From NCBI RefSeq assembly GCF_013403955.1, contig NZ_JABFDG010000002.1, forward strand, positions 124,001 through 188,000: a stretch of 64,000 bases of DNA. The letters are read 5' to 3'. Source of the stretch: Winogradskyella vidalii. Its GTDB lineage: Bacteria; Bacteroidota; Bacteroidia; Flavobacteriales; Flavobacteriaceae. Below, one piece after another: positions 42,176 to 51,055 of the stretch (position 1 is its first letter; every line of letters starts with the position of its first letter). A program made the position numbers and the translations under genes. Below the pieces are notes generated by a model. That model saw only the letters and a program-made list of their open reading frames with translations, did no database searches and was not told the DNA's origin.

Positions 42176-44584
42176 ATGAGTAAACGAAGAATTAACAAAA
42201 TAGCAATTATTGGATCTGGAATTATGGGAAGCGGTATCGCTTGCCATTTCGCCAATATTGGAGTTGATGTTTTATTATTAGACATTGTACCAAGAGAATT
42301 AAACGACAAAGAAAAAGCAAAAGGTTTAACCTTAGAAGATAAAGTATTTCGTAACCGCATTGTTAACGATGCTTTATCTGCTTCTATTAAATCTAAACCT
42401 GCACCACTCTACCATACGTCATTTGCCAACCGAATCACTACAGGAAATCTTGAAGATGATATCGCTAAAGTAAAAGACGTCGATTGGATTATGGAAGTCG
42501 TTGTAGAACGCCTAGACATTAAACAACAGGTTTTTGAAAATCTTGAAAAATACAGAACCCCAGGAACTTTAATTACGTCTAACACCTCTGGGATTCCAAT
42601 TAAGTTTATGAGTGAGGGCCGAAGTGAAGATTTCCAAAAACACTTCTGTGGAACCCACTTTTTTAACCCTGCACGATATTTAAAATTATTCGAAATTATA
42701 CCTGGTCCAAAAACAGACCAAGCCGTATTGGATTTCTTAAATGATTATGGCGAAAAATTCTTAGGTAAAACATCTGTTATAGCTAAAGATACACCTGCTT
42801 TTATTGGAAATAGAATAGGTATATTTAGTATTCAAAGTTTATTTCATACCGTTAAAGATTTAGATTTAACCATTGAAGAAGTCGATAAATTATCAGGGCC
42901 TGTTATTGGTCGTCCAAAATCGGCAACCTTTAGAACAGTTGACGTTGTTGGTTTAGACACCTTAGTTCACGTAGCTAACGGTATTAGAGAAAATTGCCCA
43001 AATGATGAACGCTTAGAGTTGTTTGAATTACCAGACTTCATCAATACCATGATGGAAAACAAGTGGTTAGGCAGCAAAACAGGTCAAGGGTTCTATAAGA
43101 AAACTAAAAATGATAAAGGCAAAACAGAAATCTTATCATTAGACCTTAATACCTTAGAGTACCGTGAAAAGAAACGAGCAAAATTTGCCACATTGGAACT
43201 TACAAAAACCATTGATAAAGTTGTAGACCGTTTCAAAGTATTAGTTAAAGGAAAAGATAAAGCGGGTGAATTTTACAGAAAGAGTTTCGCTGCGCTATTT
43301 GCATACGTTTCAAACCGTATTCCAGAAATTACAGACGATTTATACAAAATCGATGATGCTATGAAAGCTGGTTTTGGTTGGGAACATGGACCATTCCAAA
43401 TTTGGGATGCTATAGGCGTTGAAAAAGGAATAGAAATGATGAAAGCTGAAGGTGTTGAACCTAACGCTTGGGTTAACGAAATGTTAGCTTCTGGAAGTGA
43501 TTCTTTTTATACCGTAAAAGATGGCGCTAGTTATGCTTATGATATTCCTAAAAAATCTCAGGAAAAAATCCCTGGTCAAGATGCATTTATCATATTAGAT
43601 AACATCAGAAAAACAAATGAAGTATTTAAAAACTCTGGTGTTGTCGTTGAAGATTTAGGTGATGGTATTCTTAACTGTGAGTTCCAATCTAAAATGAACA
43701 CTATTGGAGGCGACGTTCTTGCCGGATTAAATAAAGCGATCGATATAGCCGAAAAAGATTATGCAGGATTAGTGGTAGGAAATCAAGCCGCAAACTTCTC
43801 CGTAGGTGCTAACATCGGCATGATTTTTATGATGGCTGCAGAACAAGAGTACGACGAGCTTAATATGGCTATTAAATATTTCCAAGACACTATGATGCGC
43901 ATGCGCTATTCATCAATTCCAACAATTTCTGCGCCTCATGGCATGGCTCTAGGTGGTGGTTGTGAATTATCGTTACACGCTGATAAAGTGGTTGCTGCTG
44001 CAGAAACTTACATGGGACTTGTAGAGTTTGGAGTTGGTGTTATTCCTGGTGGTGGTGGTTCTAAAGAAATGGCTTTAAGAGCATCAGATACCTTCAAAAA
44101 AGGCGATGTACAGTTAAACACACTTCAAGAATATTTCTTAACTATCGGAATGGCAAAAGTATCTACCTCCGCTTATGAAGCTTTCGATTTAGGTGTGCTT
44201 CAAAAAGGAAAAGATGTCGTTGTAGTTAATAAAGACCGTCAGATAGCCGTTGCTAAACAGCATGCTAAGCTTATGGCAGATATGGGATATACAAAACCTG
44301 TTAAACGAGATGATGTTTTAGTTCTTGGTAAGCAAGCCTTAGGAATGTTTCTCGTGGGAACAGACTCCATGGAAGACTCTAACTACATTTCTGAACACGA
44401 TATGAAAATCGCTAACAAATTAGCCTATGTAATGGCTGGTGGTGATTTATCGGAACCAACAAAAGTAACGGAGCAATACTTATTAGATTTAGAACGTGAA
44501 GCCTTCTTATCATTATGTACTGAACGTAAAACTTTAGAAAGAATTCAGCATATGTTGAAAACAGGAAAACCGTTACGTAATTAA
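42176..44584 (+). CDS. 3-hydroxyacyl-CoA dehydrogenase / enoyl-CoA hydratase fusion
   Basis: An 802-residue bifunctional beta-oxidation enzyme. The N-terminal dehydrogenase has the NAD site IAIIGSGIMGSGIACHFANI (about 8-27) and HFFNPARYLKLFEIIPGP. The C-terminal enoyl-CoA hydratase part (about 485-680) has VGNQAANFSVGANIGM and GMALGGGCELSLHADKVV, with IPGGGGSKEM. The domain order (dehydrogenase first) is the reverse of Escherichia coli FadB. It hydrates enoyl-CoA and oxidises 3-hydroxyacyl-CoA. It is the second gene of the MarR operon; a repeat-filled 98-base gap separates it from the thiolase gene. Confidence 0.93.
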   Translation: MSKRRINKIAIIGSGIMGSGIACHFANIGVDVLLLDIVPRELNDKEKAKGLTLEDKVFRNRIVNDALSASIKSKPAPLYHTSFANRITTGNLEDDIAKVKDVDWIMEVVVERLDIKQQVFENLEKYRTPGTLITSNTSGIPIKFMSEGRSEDFQKHFCGTHFFNPARYLKLFEIIPGPKTDQAVLDFLNDYGEKFLGKTSVIAKDTPAFIGNRIGIFSIQSLFHTVKDLDLTIEEVDKLSGPVIGRPKSATFRTVDVVGLDTLVHVANGIRENCPNDERLELFELPDFINTMMENKWLGSKTGQGFYKKTKNDKGKTEILSLDLNTLEYREKKRAKFATLELTKTIDKVVDRFKVLVKGKDKAGEFYRKSFAALFAYVSNRIPEITDDLYKIDDAMKAGFGWEHGPFQIWDAIGVEKGIEMMKAEGVEPNAWVNEMLASGSDSFYTVKDGASYAYDIPKKSQEKIPGQDAFIILDNIRKTNEVFKNSGVVVEDLGDGILNCEFQSKMNTIGGDVLAGLNKAIDIAEKDYAGLVVGNQAANFSVGANIGMIFMMAAEQEYDELNMAIKYFQDTMMRMRYSSIPTISAPHGMALGGGCELSLHADKVVAAAETYMGLVEFGVGVIPGGGGSKEMALRASDTFKKGDVQLNTLQEYFLTIGMAKVSTSAYEAFDLGVLQKGKDVVVVNKDRQIAVAKQHAKLMADMGYTKPVKRDDVLVLGKQALGMFLVGTDSMEDSNYISEHDMKIANKLAYVMAGGDLSEPTKVTEQYLLDLEREAFLSLCTERKTLERIQHMLKTGKPLRN

Positions 44585-44600
44585 AATTACTAAGCAATTC

Positions 44601-44673
44601 GTCATTAGCCATTAGCTATTGGCAAATCGTAGTAAACACAAACGCTAAAGGCCAAGAGCTAATAGCCAAAAGC
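44601..44673. repeat. Intergenic inverted repeat, GCTAATAGCCAAAAGC type
   Basis: ATTAGCTATTGGC (44611-44623) and GCCAAGAGCTAAT (44651-44663) form a 13-bp stem with one mismatch. The unit GCTAATAGCCAAAAGC (44658-44673) recurs with 15 of 16 bases identical at 60213-60228 on the reverse strand, in both cases within 11 bases or less of a gene start and in the same orientation to it. Confidence 0.6.
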
Positions 44674-44682
44674 ATAAAAAAA

Positions 44683-45873
44683 ATGAAAACAGCATATATA
44701 GTAAAAGCATACAGAACCGCAGTTGGTAAAGCACCAAAAGGTGTGTTCCGATTTAAAAGAACCGATGAATTAGCCGCAGAAACCATCAAGCATATGATGA
44801 AGGAACTGCCTAATTTAGACCCAAAACGCATCGATGATGTCATTGTGGGTAACGCCATGCCAGAAGGCTCTCAAGGTTTAAACATGGCACGTCTAATTTC
44901 CTTAATGGGATTAGATATTGTAGATGTTCCTGGAGTGACCGTAAATCGTTTTTGCTCTTCTGGAGTCGAAACCATTGGTATGGCAACTGCAAAAATACAA
45001 GCCGGAATGGCCGATTGTATTATTGCTGGTGGAGCAGAAAGCATGAGTGCCGTACCAATGACAGGTTTTAAACCCGAGTTAAATTACGATATCGTAAAAT
45101 CTGGGCATGAAGATTATTATTGGGGCATGGGAAATACAGCGGAAGCCGTTGCAAAACAATTCAATGTATCTCGTGAAGACCAAGATGAGTTTGCCTATAA
45201 TTCGCATATGAAAGCTTTGAGAGCACAAGCCGAAGACCGTTTTCAAGACCAAATTGTACCTATTGAAGTCGAACAAACTTATGTTGATGCTAACGGAAAA
45301 AAAGCGACAAAATCATACACTGTAACTAAAGATGAAGGGCCTCGAAAAGGAACAAACAAAGAAGCTTTAGCAAAACTTAGAGCCGTATTTGCTGCAGGCG
45401 GTAGTGTTACAGCTGGTAACTCATCTCAAATGAGTGATGGTGCTGCTTTTGTAATGGTAATGAGTGAAGACATGGTTAAAGAGCTTGGTCTAGAACCTAT
45501 TGCAAGAATGGTCAACTATGCCGCTGCAGGTGTTGAACCTCGTATTATGGGAATCGGTCCTGTAAAAGCCATTCCGAAAGCCTTAAAACAAGCCGGCTTA
45601 AAGCAAGATGATTTAAGCTTAATTGAATTAAACGAAGCATTTGCTTCGCAATCTTTAGCAGTAATCAGAGAATTAAACCTCAACCCAGATATCATAAACG
45701 TCAATGGTGGCGCTATTGCGCTTGGCCACCCATTAGGATGTACTGGAGCAAAACTATCCGTACAACTTTTTGATGAGATGCGTAAACGCGACATGAAAGG
45801 TAAATATGGCGCTGTAACGATGTGTGTTGGTACAGGCCAAGGGGCTTGTGGGGTATTTGAATTTTTAAATTAG
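44683..45873 (+). CDS. fadA: Acetyl-CoA C-acyltransferase (thiolase)
   Basis: A 396-residue thiolase that splits 3-ketoacyl-CoA with CoA to give acetyl-CoA, or does the reverse condensation. The nucleophile loop is VNRFCSSGVETIGMA (Cys near 91), and the remaining catalytic parts are GGAIALGHPLGCTGA (His) and MCVGTGQGACGVFEF (second Cys). IIAGGAESMS and ELNEAFASQ complete the family pattern. Position in the beta-oxidation operon supports the degradative (FadA) role. It starts 9 bases after a repeat unit, with a purine-rich AAAAAAAA before the ATG. Confidence 0.94.
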   Translation: MKTAYIVKAYRTAVGKAPKGVFRFKRTDELAAETIKHMMKELPNLDPKRIDDVIVGNAMPEGSQGLNMARLISLMGLDIVDVPGVTVNRFCSSGVETIGMATAKIQAGMADCIIAGGAESMSAVPMTGFKPELNYDIVKSGHEDYYWGMGNTAEAVAKQFNVSREDQDEFAYNSHMKALRAQAEDRFQDQIVPIEVEQTYVDANGKKATKSYTVTKDEGPRKGTNKEALAKLRAVFAAGGSVTAGNSSQMSDGAAFVMVMSEDMVKELGLEPIARMVNYAAAGVEPRIMGIGPVKAIPKALKQAGLKQDDLSLIELNEAFASQSLAVIRELNLNPDIINVNGGAIALGHPLGCTGAKLSVQLFDEMRKRDMKGKYGAVTMCVGTGQGACGVFEFLN

Positions 45874-45887
45874 AACACAGACGAATA

Positions 45888-45971
45888 GAGTCTAGAATCT
45901 AGACTTAAAAAACACTATTACAAATAACGAATAACAGTCTAGAATCTAGTATCTAGCTGTCTAGAATCTAA
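45888..45971. repeat. TCTAGAATCTAG repeats between thiolase and acyl-CoA dehydrogenase
   Basis: TCTAGAATCTAG occurs at 45891-45902 and 45938-45949 and, but for the last base, at 45960-45971. The first is part of a perfect odd palindrome, AGTCTAGA-A-TCTAGACT. The array fills most of the 104-base spacer and ends 6 bases before the next ATG. It has no coding sense. Confidence 0.65.
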
Positions 45972-45977
45972 AAAAAT

Positions 45978-47786
45978 ATGGAAACAACAGAAAAAGACAT
46001 ACTAAGAGGCGGACAATTCCTAGTAAAGGAAACCGATTGCCAAGACATTTTTACACCTGAAGATTTTTCAGAAGAGCAAAAAATGATGAAAGAATCCGTA
46101 ATGGAATTCAACGACCGTGAAATTATTGCACATAAAGCACGATTTGAAGCTAAAGATTATGCATTAACTGAAGAAGTGATGCGTAAAGCTGGTGAAATGG
46201 GCTTTTTAGGCGTCGCGGTTCCTGAGGCTTATGACGGATTAGGCATGGGATTTGTTTCTACAGTATTAACCTGTGATTACATCTCTTCTGGTACAGGCTC
46301 GTTTAGTACGGCTTTTGGTGCACATACCGGAATTGGTACTATGCCAATTACGCTATACGGAACTGAAGAACAAAAACAAAAATACGTCCCTAAATTAGCA
46401 ACAGGTGAATGGTTCGGTGCTTACTGTTTAACAGAGCCTGAAGCAGGATCAGATGCAAATTCAGGAAAAACAACTGCTGAGCTTTCTGCAGATGGTAAAT
46501 CGTACAAAATAAATGGTCAAAAAATGTGGATTTCAAATGCAGGTTTCTGTCGTTTGATGATTGTTTTTGCGCGTATTGAAGACGATAAAAATATTACAGG
46601 ATTCATTGTTGAATATGATAAAGACAATCCTAACGGTATTACTCTTGGTGAAGAGGAACACAAATTAGGTATTCGCGCGTCTTCTACACGTCAAGTCTTT
46701 TTTAACGACACTGTTGTACCAGCAGAAAATATGTTAGCGGGTCGTGGTGAAGGTTTTAAAATCGCTATGAACGCCCTTAATATTGGACGTATTAAATTGG
46801 CTGCAGCTTGTTTAGATTCACAACGACGAATTTTAACTACCGCTGTAACTTACGCTAATGAGCGTAAACAATTTAAAACACCAATTGCAGATTTTGGTGC
46901 TATTAAAACCAAATTGGCTGAAATGGCAACCAATGCTTATGCTGGCGAATCAGCAACTTACAGAGCTTCAAAAAATATTGAAGACAGAATCGCTATGCGT
47001 GAAGCTTCAGGAAATACACATCAAGAAGCAGAATTAAAAGGTGTTGAAGAATATGCCATAGAATGTTCTATTTTAAAAGTCGCCGTATCAGAAGACGTCC
47101 AAGCTTCTGCAGATGAAGGGATTCAGATTTTTGGTGGTATGGGCTTCTCTGAAGAAACCCCAATGGAAGCCGCTTGGAGAGATGCAAGAATTGCACGTAT
47201 TTATGAAGGCACTAACGAAATCAACCGTATGTTATGTGTGGGTATGCTCGTAAAAAAAGCCATGAAAGGTCATGTTGATTTATTAGGTCCTGCTTCTAAA
47301 GTACAAGAAGAATTGATGGGTATTCCTTCGTTTGATACACCAGATTATTCAGAGTTGTTTTCTGAAGAAAAAGAAATGATTAAAAAGCTTAAAAAAGCAT
47401 TCTTGATGGTTGCTGGTGGCGCGGTTCAAAAATTCGGACCTCAATTAGAAGAGCACCAACAATTATTAATTGCAGCTGCAGATATCTTAATTGAAATCTA
47501 TATGGCAGAATCGGCAATTTTAAGAACAGAGAAAAATGCGAAGCGTTTTGGAGAAGAATCTCAATCAACACAAATCGCTATGGCAAAATTATATTTATAT
47601 CACGCGGTAGATATCGTTGAAGAAAAAGGTAAAGAAAGTATTATCTCTTTTGCTGAAGGAGACGAGCAACGTATGATGTTAATGGGACTTAAGCGTTTTA
47701 CTAAATATGCAAACTATCCAGATATTGTAGATTTACGTATAGAGATCGCAGAAAAAGTAAAAGCAGAAAAGAAATACTGTTTTTAG
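45978..47786 (+). CDS. Acyl-CoA dehydrogenase
   Basis: A 602-residue FAD enzyme that makes the trans-2-enoyl-CoA in the first step of beta-oxidation. Motifs include WFGAYCLTEPEAGSDANSGK (FAD/substrate), KMWISNAGFCRLMIVFARI, GRGEGFKIAMNALNIGRIKL and the catalytic-Glu motif IYEGTNEINRML. A C-terminal extension of about 180 residues beyond the usual 380-390 makes it the long type, related to the very-long-chain group, and the family is found with this operon in flavobacteria. It ends the operon; a terminator follows. Confidence 0.93.
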   Translation: METTEKDILRGGQFLVKETDCQDIFTPEDFSEEQKMMKESVMEFNDREIIAHKARFEAKDYALTEEVMRKAGEMGFLGVAVPEAYDGLGMGFVSTVLTCDYISSGTGSFSTAFGAHTGIGTMPITLYGTEEQKQKYVPKLATGEWFGAYCLTEPEAGSDANSGKTTAELSADGKSYKINGQKMWISNAGFCRLMIVFARIEDDKNITGFIVEYDKDNPNGITLGEEEHKLGIRASSTRQVFFNDTVVPAENMLAGRGEGFKIAMNALNIGRIKLAAACLDSQRRILTTAVTYANERKQFKTPIADFGAIKTKLAEMATNAYAGESATYRASKNIEDRIAMREASGNTHQEAELKGVEEYAIECSILKVAVSEDVQASADEGIQIFGGMGFSEETPMEAAWRDARIARIYEGTNEINRMLCVGMLVKKAMKGHVDLLGPASKVQEELMGIPSFDTPDYSELFSEEKEMIKKLKKAFLMVAGGAVQKFGPQLEEHQQLLIAAADILIEIYMAESAILRTEKNAKRFGEESQSTQIAMAKLYLYHAVDIVEEKGKESIISFAEGDEQRMMLMGLKRFTKYANYPDIVDLRIEIAEKVKAEKKYCF

Positions 47787-47805
47787 GTTAGATTAAGTTA
47801 AGTTT

Positions 47806-47852
47806 AAAAAGCCAATGCTACCCTTCCATGATTGAGGTTGCATTGGCTTTTT
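47806..47852. terminator. Terminator between convergent genes
   Basis: AAAAAGCCAATGC (47806-47818) pairs with GCATTGGCTTTTT (47840-47852) across a 21-base loop, with T-runs on both strands; it can serve both the acyl-CoA dehydrogenase and the M56 gene. Confidence 0.8.
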
Positions 47853-47861
47853 TATTTATAA

Positions 47862-49301
47862 TTAGTTATAAAATTTAATAGTACTTACATCTATAATACC
47901 GTTATATATAACTTGAGCTATCTCTTTCTGTTCACTAACATCGGTGAGCTTTATTCTGTCTAATTCGTTAGTTAAAAAACCTATTTCTAACATTACAGCA
48001 GGACTATTTATTCCTTTTAACAATTTAAAATTACCTGATTTTATTTTTGCATTATCAAAAGCTTGATTTACCAAATTAGAAACTAATACAGAGCTATAAA
48101 TCATCGATTTATTATTTCTTTCTAAACTCTCACTATTGTAATAATAAGCTTCAACACCTGATCGTTCTAAATCAGAATGTGCATTACAATGTAAACTCAA
48201 TACAAGATCTGGTTTTTTCTTATTGATAAAAGCAATTCTATCATCTAAAGATGAAAACGTATCATTGCTTCGAGTTGTTATAAAACGAACTTTCTCATCA
48301 CTAAGTGATTGTAGTACATTTGAAATATTCAAAACAATATCCTTTTCATTTATATTATTTACTGACATACCTGAGTCATGTCCTCCATGACCTGCGTCTA
48401 TAACCACCAAAAGTGGTTTATTTAAATCTTTGTAAGAACTAAGCACAAAGATGCCTGCAAAAAGTAAAATAACTGATGTCAGTTTTAAAGACCTCTTAAA
48501 TACTGAGCCTTTTGATTGATGTAACATAATAATTCGTTTTTTGATTTTAATGAAATTAAATCCGCTAGTTAGAGGAACGCGGTATTCCTTTTGCCCTAAG
48601 TTTATTATAGTATTTGAGTAATTTTCGATAGCAATGCCAGATAAAACGGATTGTTCATCGGCTAAATATTCATGATTTTGTAAAATAGACATGTTATAAA
48701 ACCACATAAATGGATTGAACCAAAATATGCACTTTAACAATTCTAAAAGTATAATATCTAAAGTGTGATATTCTTCACTATGTACAGTTTCATGTGCTAA
48801 AACACTTAAATAATCATCGTTAGACAAAACATGATTTTTAGGAATAAACATATAATTAAAAAAACTAGACACCATATCCGAATCGGTAACCTTAATTAAT
48901 TTCAACCTTTCAACACGTTTATAATCGTGTCTTGTCAACTTATAAATCTTCAATAAATTCTTTAAAAATCGAAACATAAAAAACCCAGAAACCATCAAAT
49001 AAATAATGAAAACAGGATCTATGGATGATTGATATACTGGTGTAACCTCATCAAAAGTAATGTCTTCGGTATGTGGAGTTTCAAAAGTCGACTCTGTAAT
49101 TTTCTCTAAAGGAATTTCAGTAATACTAGGCACGGCATTAAATAATTCTATTTCTATAAATGGTGCTACTAAACACAAAAGGATAGAACCAATTAGGAAA
49201 AACCGATTAAATTGAAATGTTTTTTGCTTTCTAAGTAACAAGAAATAAACAACATAAGAACAGCCTAAGCTAATGACGGTATATATAAAATAATTAATCA
49301 T
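47862..49301 (-). CDS. M56 (BlaR1-type) membrane peptidase fused to N-acetylmuramoyl-L-alanine amidase
   Basis: A 479-residue inner-membrane protein. Residues 1-~290 are the M56 signalling peptidase: four membrane helices (about 1-22, 34-54, 97-112, 272-290) and the cytoplasmic zinc motif HETVH (170-174) with EYLADEQS. Behind the fourth helix, in the position of the BlaR1 penicillin-sensor domain, is an amidase_3 domain: VVIDAGHGGHDS (His305), Glu319, SLHCNAH (His371) and MLEIGF (Glu439). All zinc ligands and the catalytic Glu are present. The BlaI repressor gene overlaps it upstream by 8 bases. By analogy, the extracytoplasmic domain would act on or sense peptidoglycan, and the peptidase would then cleave BlaI; this is inference. 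Confidence 0.88.
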   Translation of the reverse strand: MINYFIYTVISLGCSYVVYFLLLRKQKTFQFNRFFLIGSILLCLVAPFIEIELFNAVPSITEIPLEKITESTFETPHTEDITFDEVTPVYQSSIDPVFIIYLMVSGFFMFRFLKNLLKIYKLTRHDYKRVERLKLIKVTDSDMVSSFFNYMFIPKNHVLSNDDYLSVLAHETVHSEEYHTLDIILLELLKCIFWFNPFMWFYNMSILQNHEYLADEQSVLSGIAIENYSNTIINLGQKEYRVPLTSGFNFIKIKKRIIMLHQSKGSVFKRSLKLTSVILLFAGIFVLSSYKDLNKPLLVVIDAGHGGHDSGMSVNNINEKDIVLNISNVLQSLSDEKVRFITTRSNDTFSSLDDRIAFINKKKPDLVLSLHCNAHSDLERSGVEAYYYNSESLERNNKSMIYSSVLVSNLVNQAFDNAKIKSGNFKLLKGINSPAVMLEIGFLTNELDRIKLTDVSEQKEIAQVIYNGIIDVSTIKFYN

Positions 49302-49680
49302 TAGCTTTCTTTTGTTCCATTTTCTGCTTCAATAATGCTTGAAGTTCTTCTAGCTCTTGCATAGACAAATCTGCATTTTTTGTAAAAAACGAAGCAAATT
49401 GTGCTTTAGAATCATTAAAAAAATGTTGAATCATACCATTCACTTGTTTAGTAAAATAATCGTTCTTTTTAAGAATAGGAAAATAGGCCTTGTCTCTACC
49501 TAAACGTTCAAATCCTATATATTCCTTATCAACCATTCGTTTTAACAGGGTTGAAATTGTGGTGTATGCTGGCCTTGGTTCAGGAAATTTCTCAACAATA
49601 TCTTTCATAAACCCTTTTTCAAGTCCCCATAAATACTTCATAATTTGAAGCTCTGATTTATTAAGTTGTTTTATATCCAC
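49294..49680 (-). CDS. BlaI/MecI-family repressor
   Basis: A 128-residue winged-helix repressor: LNKSELQIMKYLWGLEKGFM, the DNA-binding helix RPAYTTISTLLKRMVDKEYI (about residues 33-52) and a C-terminal dimer part. In this family dimers block transcription until the partner M56 peptidase cuts them. It overlaps the M56-amidase gene by 8 bases and has a near-perfect BlaI operator at 49695-49710, 15 bases before its ATG, so autoregulation is likely. Confidence 0.93.
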   Translation of the reverse strand: MDIKQLNKSELQIMKYLWGLEKGFMKDIVEKFPEPRPAYTTISTLLKRMVDKEYIGFERLGRDKAYFPILKKNDYFTKQVNGMIQHFFNDSKAQFASFFTKNADLSMQELEELQALLKQKMEQKKAND

Positions 49681-49694
49681 AATTATAGTTTTGA

Positions 49695-49710
49695 TACTAC
49701 AAATGTAGTA
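49695..49710. promoter_or_regulatory. BlaI/MecI operator
   Basis: TACTACAAATGTAGTA is an inverted repeat (TACTACA/TGTAGTA) that fits the known BlaI/MecI box (TACTACA..TGTAGTA). It is located between the divergent BlaI gene and the DUF6265 gene at 49790 and may affect both. Confidence 0.82.
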
Positions 49711-49789
49711 ATAAAAATTAATTATCCTAATTCAACATAAAAAATATATCTTTAGAAATAATTTAAACACTAATCTTGAACCACAAATC

Positions 49790-50254
49790 ATGAAATATGT
49801 AATTGTATTCTTATTAGCACTTTCTTCTATTCAGGCACAAACTGAAAAAGCCTTAGAACCAAAATTAGAAAACATTAAATGGATTTCTGGAACATGGCAT
49901 GGTGAAGCTTTTGGTGGTATTACTGAGGAAATTTGGAGTGAACCTTCAGGTGGTTCTATGATGGCGACTTTTAAACTCATTAACGATGGAAAAGTGACGT
50001 TCTATGAAATTGAAGTCATCCGAGAAGTTGAAAACTCCCTTATACTCCAACTAAAACATTTTGGTCCCGATTTAAAAGGGTGGGAAACAAAAGACGAAAC
50101 CATCGACTTTCCTTTAATTAAAATCACAGAAAATAAAGTTGTTTTTGAGGGTATGACCTTTGAAAAAATATCAACTCATGAAATGAATATCTACGTCGAC
50201 ATTAAAAATGAAGATGGCACTGTAGAAACCGTAAAATTTAATTACAAAAAGTAA
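49790..50254 (+). CDS. DUF6265 family exported protein
   Basis: A 154-residue protein with a signal peptide (ending SSIQAQ, about 17) and the DUF6265 pattern: LENIKWISGTWHGEAFGGIT, EEIWSEPSGGSMMATFKLI and a beta-rich lipocalin-like body (EIEVIREVENSLILQLKHFG). Function is unknown; such folds often bind small hydrophobic molecules. It starts 79 bases after the BlaI operator, so control by BlaI is possible, and lies 3 bases before the CBM9-like lipoprotein gene. Confidence 0.85.
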   Translation: MKYVIVFLLALSSIQAQTEKALEPKLENIKWISGTWHGEAFGGITEEIWSEPSGGSMMATFKLINDGKVTFYEIEVIREVENSLILQLKHFGPDLKGWETKDETIDFPLIKITENKVVFEGMTFEKISTHEMNIYVDIKNEDGTVETVKFNYKK

Positions 50255-50257
50255 CCC

Positions 50258-51055
50258 ATGAAAAAAGCCACTGTCCTCCTACTTATTTTAACACTTGTCT
50301 TTAATTGTAAAAATGAAACAAAAACAGCGAAAACAGATACCAATAAAGAAACAACACAAGCATCTCAAAAAATAGCAACTTCTAAAACAGAAAAGCAATT
50401 ACGAGAGGTTTATAAAGCTAAAGACACTATTATTATTGACGCTGTGGCTAATGATTCTGCATGGGTAAAAAGTAAATGGTACAACATCGACCAAGTTTGG
50501 TTGGGTGATTCGCTTTCAGAAACTGATTTTTCTGGACGTTTTAAATTAAGTTGGACTAACGAAGCACTTTATGTTTTAGCCGAAATAAAGGATGACACAC
50601 TAATCGATAAAATTGAAGACCCCTTAGTAAAATGGTGGGATGATGATTGCTTAGAAATTTTTGTAGATGAAGACAACAGCGGTGGCGAACACCAATATAA
50701 CCACAATGCCTTTGCTTATCATATTGCATTAGATGGTAAAGTGGTAGATATGTCTACAGAAAAAATAGGAAAGCTTTACAATTCACATATAGAATCTAAA
50801 AATAAAACCACAGGAAACACAACCCTTTGGGAAGTAAAAATGAATTTATATGATGATTCTTTTGACGATAAAGGATCTAACACTCCTGTAAATTTAACAG
50901 CAAACAAAAAAATAGGCTTTGCCATTGCCTACTGTGACAATGACAAAAGCCTAGAACGTGAACATTTTATTGGTTCTATTCCTGTTGAAGGTGAAGACAA
51001 AAACCGAGGTTGGATTGATGCTAATATCTTCGGAACCCTTCTTTTAAAAGACTAA
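50258..51055 (+). CDS. CBM9-like sugar-binding lipoprotein
   Basis: A 265-residue lipoprotein (lipobox LVFNC, Cys17). The ~200-residue domain is of the carbohydrate-binding module 9 type: IIDAVANDSAWVKSKWYNID, FKLSWTNEALYVLAEIKDDT, WWDDDCLEIFVDED and GFAIAYCDND. The aromatic and acidic residues typical of the CBM9 calcium/sugar site are seen. No catalytic domain is attached. Convergent, with 0 spacing, to the GH15 gene; it is co-transcribed with the DUF6265 gene. Confidence 0.85.
   Translation: MKKATVLLLILTLVFNCKNETKTAKTDTNKETTQASQKIATSKTEKQLREVYKAKDTIIIDAVANDSAWVKSKWYNIDQVWLGDSLSETDFSGRFKLSWTNEALYVLAEIKDDTLIDKIEDPLVKWWDDDCLEIFVDEDNSGGEHQYNHNAFAYHIALDGKVVDMSTEKIGKLYNSHIESKNKTTGNTTLWEVKMNLYDDSFDDKGSNTPVNLTANKKIGFAIAYCDNDKSLEREHFIGSIPVEGEDKNRGWIDANIFGTLLLKD

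Noticed and set aside
47862..49301. Beta-lactam resistance sensor (BlaR1/MecR1)
   Set aside because: The penicillin-binding domain is missing and an amidase domain takes its place; no beta-lactamase gene is in the window.
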